DNA from: JAUXFK01 sp034189035
Lineage (GTDB): Bacteria; Desulfobacterota; UBA8473
Assembly: GCA_034189035.1 (NCBI GenBank)
Contig: JAXHVA010000031.1
Coordinates: 1 to 46,246, forward strand
Direction: 5' to 3'
DNA: 46,246 nt
The position numbers and the translations under genes were made by a program. Shown piece by piece: positions 24,932 through 33,173 of the stretch (position 1 is the stretch's first letter; every line of letters starts with the position of its first letter). The notes under the pieces are model-generated. The model had not been told where the DNA came from, did no database searches, and worked only from the letters and a program-made list of their open reading frames with translations.

Positions 24932-26155
24932 TCAGAGAAACTTCCTCAATTCAAAGACCTTTTTATTCTGGTTGATCATAATATGATAGTACTTGTCTTG
25001 GGGCATGTAAATGTAAGGTACGTCTTCTGTTCGTTTGTATACGAAATAAGAGAGGATCATCCGGTTTACTGCACGATGACCAACGATCATGATATTGTCG
25101 GAATGCTTGCTTAGATAAAGAACTTTTTTTATGCCTCGTTCGATGCGTTGCTCCATGGATACATACCCCTCTCCCTCAGGATACTCGTAATAGTATTTAT
25201 TCCGTTTCCTTGCAGCAGCCACCTCCGGCATTTTTTCCCGTATCTCTTGGTATGTCATATTCTCGCAGACACCACCGTTTATTTCGTTAAACTCGCTCAG
25301 TGGTATGATGCTACACTCCGGTTGAGCTTCCTTAAAGGGAATACAGGTCTGAATTGAACGTTTCAGACCGGATGTAAAGATCAGAGGGATCCTCTTGCCC
25401 TTAAAACTCTCCACCAATTTTATCGCCTGTGAATGCCCATTGTGGGTAAGCTCAGGATCTCCGCCAATGCGGTCTTCGAGATTGTAAGATGTTTCCGTAT
25501 GCCGTATCAGGTAGAGATTTTTAATGAACGGCGTGACAATAAGATCACGAATCCGGTCAATAAATGGGATATCGTCATTCACCTCGGCCTTTAATATCCT
25601 GTAATTAAAAGAATCTACTTGTATGAAGTTCCGTTCTTCAAGCAATGGATTGTATATCCCTTCATAGTACTCTACCCTCTTCTTGAAACCATCGATTGCC
25701 TCCTCTACAGGCATATGATTAAATTCGAAAGAACTTACTTTATAGCGAATATTCGCTTCTAGTATCTCTTGATCATTATTGATGCATTCAATAAAGAGGA
25801 CACTACCTTCAGGGAGGCTCTTGGAGAGCATACGACGGCGCTTTTGACTTACATTTGTTGCATCTATGATAGCAACCTTTCTCTTTGCCTTACTCTTCTT
25901 CATAAAGGCGCTCGCCTGGTTGAGATTTAAGATAGCGTACCGCTCCCGCAATGCAGCAGCTTCTCTGTTTAAAGGATCAAAGAATTCAGGGTAGCTTGTA
26001 TTCTCCTTGGTCAGTTTCCTCCTCAGATCCCCATTATTGAATATCCTTGTACGGATACCATCCAATCTCAGACTCTGACAGAACTTGCCTGCGATTGTGC
26101 TCTTCCCTCGTGCCGGAAGACCTACCAAAATAATATAGAGATGTTCTCTGTCCAT
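24932..26155 (-). CDS. Bifunctional 6-phosphofructo-2-kinase/fructose-2,6-bisphosphatase
   Basis: Two-domain enzyme colinear with eukaryotic PFKFB. The kinase domain (1-210) has Walker A GLPARGKS (12-19), FNNGDLRRKL (about 39-48), YPEFFDP, VAIIDATNVSQKRRRM and the family segment from IECINND through RRVEYYE-like KKRVEYYEGIYNPL. The phosphatase domain (213-407) has LIRHTETSYN with catalytic His219, RIGGDPELTHNG, EFNEINGGVCENMTYQEI, YYYEYPEGEGY and IMIVGHRAV with His360. It would make and break fructose-2,6-bisphosphate, a glycolysis/gluconeogenesis signal typical of eukaryotes and only sporadic in bacteria. Both active sites look intact, though RHG is RHT. Pyruvate kinase and glycerate kinase genes lie nearby. 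Confidence 0.88.
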   Translation of the reverse strand: MDREHLYIILVGLPARGKSTIAGKFCQSLRLDGIRTRIFNNGDLRRKLTKENTSYPEFFDPLNREAAALRERYAILNLNQASAFMKKSKAKRKVAIIDATNVSQKRRRMLSKSLPEGSVLFIECINNDQEILEANIRYKVSSFEFNHMPVEEAIDGFKKRVEYYEGIYNPLLEERNFIQVDSFNYRILKAEVNDDIPFIDRIRDLIVTPFIKNLYLIRHTETSYNLEDRIGGDPELTHNGHSQAIKLVESFKGKRIPLIFTSGLKRSIQTCIPFKEAQPECSIIPLSEFNEINGGVCENMTYQEIREKMPEVAAARKRNKYYYEYPEGEGYVSMEQRIERGIKKVLYLSKHSDNIMIVGHRAVNRMILSYFVYKRTEDVPYIYMPQDKYYHIMINQNKKVFELRKFL

Positions 26156-26472
26156 GCGTAATCCTATTGTGAGCCAAGCGGTTTCTGGTTCAAGGTTCGC
26201 TGTTGGAAGATGATAACCTCACAAATTATAAGTGATTATAAAGAATCACACAAGTCTTATCATAAGATTCCAAGAATGGAACCATGGTTAATCTATCTTA
26301 TCATACAGAAAAACCGGCTGACTATCAAAAAGTGCTTGAACGAATTGAATGAGATTTGGTAAAACAGGACAGATGAATAAAGGTTACAATCTTTGCCTTT
26401 TTAGACATTGATCCAGATTTTTCATTTCTAGACAGACACCAATTCAACCGAATAGGTGCCGGAGAAAATGCT
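26156..26472. other. Divergent intergenic region
   Basis: Contains the promoters for the kinase/phosphatase gene (minus) and the CoA-transferase pair (plus), but no clear -35/-10 pair or operator could be assigned. A short 22-codon frame at about 26283-26351 has no ribosome site and is not called. Confidence 0.4.
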
Positions 26473-27720
26473 ATGAAAAAGCAGAACATATTATCCCTTC
26501 CCTTGAGTCCCTATCGAGTCCTGGACTTGACTGATGAAAAAGGGTTGTATTGCGGGAAGCTCCTCGGGGACTTCGGAGCCGACGTTATAAAGGTGGAAAG
26601 ACCTGGAGGCGACCTTTCTCGCAATAGAGGCCCCTTTTACCATGACATCCCTCATCCAGAGAAGAGCCTTTACTGGTTTGTATGTAATACCAATAAACGA
26701 AGTATTACCTTAAATCTGGAAAGTCGAGACGGACAGGAGATATTTAAGAGACTCATACAAGGTGCTGATTTCGTCATTGAGTCCTTTCCTTCGGGTTTCA
26801 TGGAAGAGTTGGGATTGGGGTACCCTTTACTCGAGAGTATCAACCCCAAAATCATCGAGGTATCTATTACCCCATTCGGTCAGACGGGCCCGTACAAGGG
26901 CTTCAAGGGGGCCGACATTGTATATATGGGCATGGGGGGCATGATGTATATCAGCGGAGATCCGGACCGTGCCCCTGTCAGGATAAGTGTGGAACAATCA
27001 TATATCCAGGCCGGTGCACAGGCCGCCTCAGCCGCCATGATAGCCCATTATCATTGCACAAGGACCGGAGTAGGCCAACATATAGATCTCTCCATCCATG
27101 AGAGTATCGTTTGCAGCACCCACCTTTCCTTCTTTTGGGAGATCGGCGGATGGAACGTAAGCAGGGAAGGGGAGCGAGTCTCCAGGGGTACCGTCTCCCC
27201 AAGGATGATATGGCCTTGTAGGGATGGCTATCTCTCATGGAGGATATGGGTGAGCAATCAGGGAGCGCGAACCCGTGCCATGGTTGAATGGGCCAATTCC
27301 GAGGGCAAGGCAGAGGACCTGAAGGATCTGGATTGGGAGAGTATGGACTTCAATGAACTGACTCAAGAACAACTGGAATCATGGGAGGCTCACTTCATCG
27401 ATTTTTTTCTTTCCCATACCAAGGCAGAGCTATATGAGGGGGCAATAGAAAGGGAGATAATCCTCTTCCCTATCAATACGATTGAGGATTTGAGAGGAGA
27501 TACCCAGCTTGAATCAAGAGATTTCTGGAAAGATGTCCACCATCCAGAGTGTATGGACACCATAACATACCCGGGCGGTCCATTTAGGTCTACGGAGTTC
27601 GATTACAGTATAAGGCAACGTCCCTCTCGTATAGGTGAACACAACGAGGAAATATACCATCTTGAGTTGGGGATAACTAAGGAGGAATTGGTTGTTTTAA
27701 GGGAAGGAGGAAGCATATAA
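26473..27720 (+). CDS. Class III (CaiB/BaiF) CoA-transferase, probable non-catalytic subunit
   Basis: Family III CoA-transferase of 415 residues: YRVLDLTDEKGLYCGKLLGD and FGADVIKVERPGGDLSR at the N-terminus, NTNKRSITLNL, ITPFGQTGPYKGFKG, and GVGQHIDLSIHES. At the position of the catalytic Asp that forms the acyl anhydride it carries Tyr177 (VEQSYIQAG), so it is likely inactive on its own. The next gene overlaps it by one base (TAATG) and keeps the Asp. This mirrors two-subunit transferases such as BbsEF, where one chain is catalytic. Base composition is richer in GC than the flanking genes, suggesting separate ancestry. Confidence 0.88.
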   Translation: MKKQNILSLPLSPYRVLDLTDEKGLYCGKLLGDFGADVIKVERPGGDLSRNRGPFYHDIPHPEKSLYWFVCNTNKRSITLNLESRDGQEIFKRLIQGADFVIESFPSGFMEELGLGYPLLESINPKIIEVSITPFGQTGPYKGFKGADIVYMGMGGMMYISGDPDRAPVRISVEQSYIQAGAQAASAAMIAHYHCTRTGVGQHIDLSIHESIVCSTHLSFFWEIGGWNVSREGERVSRGTVSPRMIWPCRDGYLSWRIWVSNQGARTRAMVEWANSEGKAEDLKDLDWESMDFNELTQEQLESWEAHFIDFFLSHTKAELYEGAIEREIILFPINTIEDLRGDTQLESRDFWKDVHHPECMDTITYPGGPFRSTEFDYSIRQRPSRIGEHNEEIYHLELGITKEELVVLREGGSI

Positions 27721-28943
27721 TGGAACAAAAACGAGGTAATGCCCTCCAAGATCTTCATATCCTCGATTTTTCATGGGTGATCGCAGGTCCTGAGACAACT
27801 CGATATCTGGCCTTTCATGGCGCCACTGTGGTGAAGATAGAATCAAGTCGCCGCCTCGATATATTCAGGTCTTACATACCCATGGCAGATGGGATCCCCG
27901 GCGTAAACCGTTGCGGGGCATTCGATGCGTACAATAACGACAAGTATGACATGACCATAGACCTCAATAGGAAAAGGGGTATAGAGGTTGCCAAGAGGCT
28001 CGTGGCGTGGGCCGATGTTGTAGTGGAGAACTTTCTGCCCGGCACTATGGAGAATTGGAAACTGGGGTATGATGACCTTAAAGAAGTGAAGGCTGATATT
28101 ATAATGGTCAGTTTCAGCATGCAAGGTCAAACCGGTCCTCATTCCAGGGTGGGGGGCTTCGGCACTGAACTTCAGTCCCTTGCAGGATACACAAACCTTA
28201 TAGGCTGGCCAGACCGTGCCCCGTCAGGGTCGAATAGCCCCTATACGGATTTTATCGTGCCCTGGATCGGTATAACCGCCATCATGGCTGCACTCGATTA
28301 TCGAGAACGAACAGGCAAGGGGCAACACATTGATATTGACCAGCTAGAAGCAGGCACGTCTTTTCTCTCGTACGCTGTACTTGACTACACTGTTAACAAT
28401 AGGATAGCTGGCCCAAAGGGGAACAGATGTGACTATGGAGCACCTCACGGTACCTATAAGTGCAAAGGGAATGACAAGTGGTGTACTATCGCTGTCTATA
28501 ACGATGACGAGTGGGCAGCTTTTTGCAATGCCATAGGAAACCCCGGATGGACGACGAAGCAAAGGTTCGCAACACTGCTGGGAAGAAAGAGGAACGAGGA
28601 CGAGCTCGACAGGCTCATAGAGGGGTGGACTGCTGATTATACGCCTGAAGAGGTCATGGCAAAGATGCAGGTCTTGAGCGTGGCCTCAGGCATAGTAGCC
28701 ATGGGCGAAGATATCCATAAGGATCCTCAACTGAGACATCGATCTCACTTTAAGGTGCTCGACCATGTGGAAATCGGTGAACATTCCTATGAAACTCCTT
28801 CGTGGAGGCTATCCAAGACAGATGGTGAAATCCGTATGCCGTCCCCCTGTCTGGGAGAGCATACAGAATATGTATGTCGGGAGATCCTGATGATGTCCGA
28901 TAGAGAGTTTATCGAGCTTTTCAAAGTTGGAGTATTTGAGTAG
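27720..28943 (+). CDS. Class III (CaiB/BaiF) CoA-transferase, catalytic subunit
   Basis: Partner of the preceding gene, 407 residues: LHILDFSWVIAGPETTRYL, GATVVKIES, YDMTIDLNRKRG, SFSMQGQTGPHSRVGGFG, and SPYTDFIVPWIGITA with the catalytic Asp177, then GKGQHIDIDQLE. The transferred CoA acceptor is a carboxylic acid that cannot be identified from sequence. A role feeding the nearby 2-hydroxyacyl-CoA dehydratase or a benzylsuccinate-type pathway is possible. GGGAGG lies ten bases before the ATG. The gene ends 26 bp from the convergent glycerate kinase. Confidence 0.9.
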   Translation: MEQKRGNALQDLHILDFSWVIAGPETTRYLAFHGATVVKIESSRRLDIFRSYIPMADGIPGVNRCGAFDAYNNDKYDMTIDLNRKRGIEVAKRLVAWADVVVENFLPGTMENWKLGYDDLKEVKADIIMVSFSMQGQTGPHSRVGGFGTELQSLAGYTNLIGWPDRAPSGSNSPYTDFIVPWIGITAIMAALDYRERTGKGQHIDIDQLEAGTSFLSYAVLDYTVNNRIAGPKGNRCDYGAPHGTYKCKGNDKWCTIAVYNDDEWAAFCNAIGNPGWTTKQRFATLLGRKRNEDELDRLIEGWTADYTPEEVMAKMQVLSVASGIVAMGEDIHKDPQLRHRSHFKVLDHVEIGEHSYETPSWRLSKTDGEIRMPSPCLGEHTEYVCREILMMSDREFIELFKVGVFE

Positions 28944-28969
28944 ATAAGAGGGACTCGGTGAGTCTGCTG

Positions 28970-30316
28970 TTATTCGATGATTATCAATCGCAGGTCCATT
29001 ACATTGGTATTGGTGGGGCCTGTTAAAAGAAGATCGTCCAGTCTTTGAAAAAAAGAGTAGGAGTCGTTGTTTTTGAGGTATAAATAGGGGTCTATATTGA
29101 GTTCCTTGGCCCTTTTAACACTGGCCCAATCAGCCAGGGCTCCCGCCGCATCCGTAGGACCGTCAGTCCCATCAGTGCCCCCACTTAAGACAGTTATTCC
29201 TTGTAATCCATCTATGTCAATGGCAACAGCTAAAACAAACTCCTGATTCCTCCCTCCAAGGCCATCTCCAAAAAGAGTAACAGTTGTTTCCCCCCCTGAG
29301 ATAAGGCAGGCAGGAGCCTTCACAGGGTTGCCTGAGTTGAGAATCTCCTTTGCTATTGCTGCATGAACCTTGGCCACTTCCTTTGTCTCCCCTTCAATAC
29401 AAGAAGATAAGATCAAGGGGGTATATCCCAGTTCCTGTGCCTTCTTCTTCGCTTCATTGATAGCGAGAAGGTTATTTCCAATGATCATATTCACTGTCTT
29501 TTCAAATACAAGGTCACCCGATTTTGGTGTCTCTTCCCTCCTTCCAAGGGAACCCTCTATGAGATGGGAATATACAGACGTGGGTACCTTGTCTTTTAGG
29601 TCATACTTCTCTATGACCTTCAGACAATCCTGAAAACTGCTCTCGTCCTCTACAGTGGGGCCAGAGGCAATAACATCCAGTCTATCACCCACAACATCTG
29701 ATAGGATTAATGTAATAAGAGTTGCAGGATGAACCGCTCTTGAAAGCCTTCCACCTTTTATTTGAGAGATGTGTTTCCTTATTGCATTGATCTCGTTAAT
29801 AGTTGCTCCGCATTCGAGCAATAGTTTGGTTGTGTTCTGCTTCTCTAATAGTGTGATATCTTCACACGGCAAAGGCATTAAGGCTGAACCACCTCCTGAA
29901 ATCAGACATAATACCAGATCACGACCGGTGAGCCCATTGACAATGGACAGGATATCTCGTGTGGCCTTCATTCCTGCCTCATCTGGGATGGGATGACCTG
30001 CCTCATTGATAGTTATCTTCTTGAGTTTCTCTCGATACCCATATTTCGTAATAACCGTTCCTTTGGTTATCCTATCGCCCAGGATCTCCTCTATTGAATG
30101 TGCCATAGAACATGATGCCTTGCCTGCCCCGATCACATATATCCTCTTATAGTCGGCTAAGGAATACTCTCTGTCCTGTAGGATCAATTTGGCTCCTGAT
30201 CGGCATTCTCCTAGTTTGATACTTCTTTTGATCACCTCTTTTGGACTTACTGCCTCAAGGGCGGCTTCAAAGATCCCCCTAATAACCTCTTTGGACTTCT
30301 TTTCAGACATATTCAT
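28970..30316 (-). CDS. Glycerate 2-kinase (DUF4147/MOFRL family)
   Basis: Kinase that phosphorylates D-glycerate to 2-phosphoglycerate. The N-terminal DUF4147 domain shows YVIGAGKASCSMAHSIEE, INEAGHPIPDEAG, CLISGGGSALMPLP, INAIRKHISQIKGGRLS and ILSDVVGDRLDVIASGPT. The C-terminal MOFRL domain shows CLISGGETTV, GLGGRNQEFVL and LSGGTDGTDGPTDAAGA. The third codon ATG has the better ribosome site (AGAGG six bases upstream). With pyruvate kinase 1.3 kb away it could carry glycerate to pyruvate through enolase. The 448-residue length is normal. Confidence 0.93.
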   Translation of the reverse strand: MNMSEKKSKEVIRGIFEAALEAVSPKEVIKRSIKLGECRSGAKLILQDREYSLADYKRIYVIGAGKASCSMAHSIEEILGDRITKGTVITKYGYREKLKKITINEAGHPIPDEAGMKATRDILSIVNGLTGRDLVLCLISGGGSALMPLPCEDITLLEKQNTTKLLLECGATINEINAIRKHISQIKGGRLSRAVHPATLITLILSDVVGDRLDVIASGPTVEDESSFQDCLKVIEKYDLKDKVPTSVYSHLIEGSLGRREETPKSGDLVFEKTVNMIIGNNLLAINEAKKKAQELGYTPLILSSCIEGETKEVAKVHAAIAKEILNSGNPVKAPACLISGGETTVTLFGDGLGGRNQEFVLAVAIDIDGLQGITVLSGGTDGTDGPTDAAGALADWASVKRAKELNIDPYLYLKNNDSYSFFQRLDDLLLTGPTNTNVMDLRLIIIE

Positions 30317-30629
30317 TCCTCTCTATGGAAAAAAACTCTTGCAACGAATTGGTTATCACATCCAATTATAAAAAGCGACTTGAAGATGAACATGGTGTTG
30401 TTTAATTGACAAATATACTCTACATGCTAACTGTTTTTAATGTCAAGTAATAAGCCCTTTTTCCTGGTCAATTTCTTGATTGACAGTCCTGTAGATCACC
30501 GGCTTATCTTTTTTCTCCAAATTAGTTAATGGATTATTAGGATTCAAGGAAGGATTCGAGTGGTTAAGTTTTTGTGCTTTGCAAAAGGTCTTTCAAACAG
30601 ATTTAAACCGTCGCTGCAGTAATAACCAG
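30317..30629. other. Intergenic, nothing recognised
   Basis: AT-rich leader of the glycerate kinase gene, then sequence running into the RHS remnant. No ribosome site, promoter pair or RNA structure could be supported. Confidence 0.4.
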
Positions 30630-30887
30630 GTGCGTCCTTTGGGGATTATTGCAGACATATTTGGCAATCAAGTAAAAAGGGTTGACTATGACAGTTTTGG
30701 TAATATAATTGATGACAGTGATCTGACATTTTAGATACCCTCTAATTTTATAAAGAGACTGCATGGCAGGGATACCGGATCAGTAATATTTTATAGGGAA
30801 AAGGGGGTCTTTGACCCTGAAAACAGCTTGACTGAAAAAGCCGGTGAATGGAATGGGCGCTATCTTCCATTATTCCGTCTCTGTTGA
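30630..30887 (+). pseudogene. RHS/YD-repeat protein C-terminal core remnant
   Basis: The frame from 30630 reads RPLGIIADIFGNQVKRVDYD and SFGNIIDDSDLTF, then an in-frame TAG, then IPSNFIKRLHGRDTGSVIF before the similarity fades. This is the core region of RHS proteins, whose usual form is GxVVKRxxYDSFGNI followed by IPFGFAGGLHDRDTGLVRFG. The stop and loss of the DPxGRW part show it is dead. The GNAT gene begins three bases after the frame closes. Confidence 0.8.
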
Positions 30888-30890
30888 GAA

Positions 30891-31334
30891 ATGAGAATGC
30901 CCGAAATTACCCTACGGCCGTCCACGATTGATGACAAAGAATTCGTCGATGAACTTACTCGGAAAGTAATGCAGGACTATGTCGAACAAACGTGGAATTC
31001 CGATAGAAAGAGGGAAGAATACTATCACCTCAATAGGTTTTCCTTAAGATCAACACAGATTATACAGATTAACGGAATAGATGTCGGCCGAGTAACAATA
31101 AGCAGACGAGATGATCGAATCATTATCGATGATATCCATGTAATCCCGGAGTATCAGTCAAAAGGAATAGGCTCGCACGTCATGCGAGCGGCTCTATCTG
31201 AGGCGGAAAAGGCCGGAGTTTTAGTAGAGCTAAAAGTATTGAAAGTAAATCCGGCACATAAACTCTATGAGCGCCTTGGTTTTCACATTGTTTGTGAAGA
31301 TCAACAACGGTACTATATGAAAAGAGGCAAATAG
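30891..31334 (+). CDS. GNAT-family N-acetyltransferase
   Basis: Acetyltransferase fold of 147 residues. The acetyl-CoA binding motif A is DDIHVIPEYQSKGIGSHVMR (Q-x-x-G-x-G form), followed by LKVLKVNPAHKLYERLGF (motif B with NP-x-x-x-LYE-x-x-GF). It resembles small-molecule or drug acetyltransferases, but the acceptor is unknown. The ribosome site is weak. It sits directly behind an RHS remnant, where toxin and immunity genes often lie, yet nothing in the sequence marks it as either. Confidence 0.85.
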   Translation: MRMPEITLRPSTIDDKEFVDELTRKVMQDYVEQTWNSDRKREEYYHLNRFSLRSTQIIQINGIDVGRVTISRRDDRIIIDDIHVIPEYQSKGIGSHVMRAALSEAEKAGVLVELKVLKVNPAHKLYERLGFHIVCEDQQRYYMKRGK

Positions 31335-31410
31335 ACCTACCAATCTTTTAATAACAACAGGGCGCTTTCTCATTCACTGTGGCCTCTAGGTTTAAAAGGA
31401 TATATACAGG

Positions 31411-31581
31411 CACTACTGTCCGGTTAAAACATGCCCTAAATGTTGCAAACCCAGCAATAACAATAGTTTTCAATGAATTCCAAAGGGTGTCGATTTCAAT
31501 TTGGACAAAATTTTGCTACCAATAATATCAAAAGGCTAGACGACGAAGCCCCTTGTTTTAGGGCTTAACCGGACACTACTG
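31411..31581. mobile_element. 171-bp non-autonomous element (MITE-like) with 9-bp target duplication
   Basis: The left end CACTACTGTCCGGTTAA and the right end, read inward, CAGTAGTGTCCGGTTAA form imperfect terminal inverted repeats, and GCCCTAAA follows in both. The 9-bp ATATACAGG occurs immediately outside both ends (31402-31410 and 31582-31590) as a perfect target-site duplication. No transposase is encoded. The size and 9-bp duplication suggest mobilisation by an IS4-like element, which is inference. It is inserted 10 bp before the pyruvate kinase start codon. Confidence 0.88.
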
Positions 31582-31599
31582 ATATACAGGTATTTTTAA

Positions 31600-33024
31600 A
31601 TGGCGACACTCATTAGGAAGACCAAGATTGTCTGCACAATAGGACCTGCCACCTGTACTTCGGAACGTATCAAGGATCTGATTCTGGCAGGGATGGATGT
31701 GGCTCGTCTGAATTTCTCCCATGGAGACCATAATACCCATCGCCAAACACTTCGCTTGATCAGAGAGATATCGAGAGACCTGAAAAAAGAGGTAGGAATT
31801 CTCCAGGATCTGGGTGGCCCGAAGATTCGAATCGGGAAATTGCCGGATCAAGAGCGAAAGCTCCAGGTAGGAGAGAGAATAATGCTGAGCACAAATCCAG
31901 GGAAGGACCCTCGACATATTCCTGTCAATTACCCGTATCTTGTTGAGGATGTGGCTGTTGGAGACCCTATCCTTATGGTGGACGGAATGATTTTTTTGAA
32001 GGTCGTGGCAAAAGAAGTAGACCATGTGGTATGTGAGGTCATTGTAGGCGGGATCATTCAATCAAATAAGGGCGTGAATCTTCCTTCGAGCAGCCTCAGA
32101 ACCCCAGCATTTACAGAAAAAGACCGGGAGGATTTGACTTTTGGATTGGAGGAAGGGGTCGATTTTGTAGCCCTCTCTTTTGTAAGGCATGAAAATGACC
32201 TAAAACCTGTCAGAGAAATACTCAATGCAGATAAAAATCCCCCATTATTGATAGCTAAAATCGAGAAGCCCCAGGCCATTGAAGGATTGGAGAATATATT
32301 GGAAAGTGTGGACGGGGTTATAGTGGCTCGTGGTGATCTGGGGGTTGAGATGCCCCTCGAAGAGGTCCCTATGATCCAAAAGAGGATCGTCCGAATGGCC
32401 AGGCAGGCTGCAAAACCTGTAATAATCGCTACGCAAATGCTTCGATCTATGATAAATAGTCCCAGCCCAACTCGAGCAGAGGCAGCAGATGCAGCAAATG
32501 CCATTCTAGATGGAACGGATGCCCTGTTGCTCTCTGATGAAACCGCAATAGGATACTATCCGGTGGAGTCGGTGAAGGTGCTTGACAGGATTGCACGTGA
32601 AACCGAACGTCATCTAAAAGCCGGGGCATATTTAGACGAACCTCCGATCAATACTCTTGGCGCAATCGCCTCTGCCATTGGAAGGGCAGCATGTGTCATA
32701 GCTGAAGAGCTCAATGCTTCAGCGATAGTTGCCGGAACCTCTTCCGGAAGTACGGCCCGACTCATTGCTCGTTTCAGGCCGTCTTGCCCAGTGTTGGGTT
32801 TAACCTATACCCCCGAAAAAAAGCGACATATGACACTCTTATGGGGAGTCATTCCGATACTTGTAAACCCCTTTAAAAAAGCCGAGGACATCTTTGATCT
32901 AGCCAGGCTTACGGCTTTAAAACAAGGATGGGTAAAAACGGGGGATTGTCTGGTTGTTACTGCCGGTTTTCCTGTAGGAAAACCGGGCAATACAAACCTT
33001 ATAAAGATAGTTAAAATCGATTAA
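31600..33024 (+). CDS. pyk: Pyruvate kinase
   Basis: Glycolytic enzyme converting phosphoenolpyruvate and ADP to pyruvate and ATP, 474 residues. Signatures: KIVCTIGPATCTSERI, ARLNFSHGDH, DLGGPKIRIG, the active-site run AKIEKPQAIEGLENI, VARGDLGVEMPLEEV, and IATQMLRSMINSPSPTRAEA. The C-terminal regulatory domain has the phosphate loop GTSSGSTARLIARFRP. The leader carries a mobile-element insertion that leaves only a weak ribosome site (ACAGG). The sequence is more GC-rich than the genes on either side. Confidence 0.96.
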   Translation: MATLIRKTKIVCTIGPATCTSERIKDLILAGMDVARLNFSHGDHNTHRQTLRLIREISRDLKKEVGILQDLGGPKIRIGKLPDQERKLQVGERIMLSTNPGKDPRHIPVNYPYLVEDVAVGDPILMVDGMIFLKVVAKEVDHVVCEVIVGGIIQSNKGVNLPSSSLRTPAFTEKDREDLTFGLEEGVDFVALSFVRHENDLKPVREILNADKNPPLLIAKIEKPQAIEGLENILESVDGVIVARGDLGVEMPLEEVPMIQKRIVRMARQAAKPVIIATQMLRSMINSPSPTRAEAADAANAILDGTDALLLSDETAIGYYPVESVKVLDRIARETERHLKAGAYLDEPPINTLGAIASAIGRAACVIAEELNASAIVAGTSSGSTARLIARFRPSCPVLGLTYTPEKKRHMTLLWGVIPILVNPFKKAEDIFDLARLTALKQGWVKTGDCLVVTAGFPVGKPGNTNLIKIVKID

Positions 33025-33038
33025 ACTCTTTTTTCATT

Positions 33039-33093
33039 ACCACTTAAAAAGTGGTCTACATAATAACGGCCTTTATCTTGGAGTTGCCAAGAT
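33039..33093 (+). terminator. Possible terminator hairpins after pyruvate kinase
   Basis: Two hairpins follow the stop: ACCACTT/AAGTGGT (33039-33055) and ATCTTGG/CCAAGAT (33075-33093). The second is followed by a short T-rich stretch. The T tract is poor, so termination is uncertain. Confidence 0.4.
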
Positions 33094-33173
33094 ATCTTAA
33101 TTTTCCTGAAAAAACCATTTTTATTTGTAAAAAAGAGATATTTTATTGACTTAAAAAAGAACACGGGCACTAG

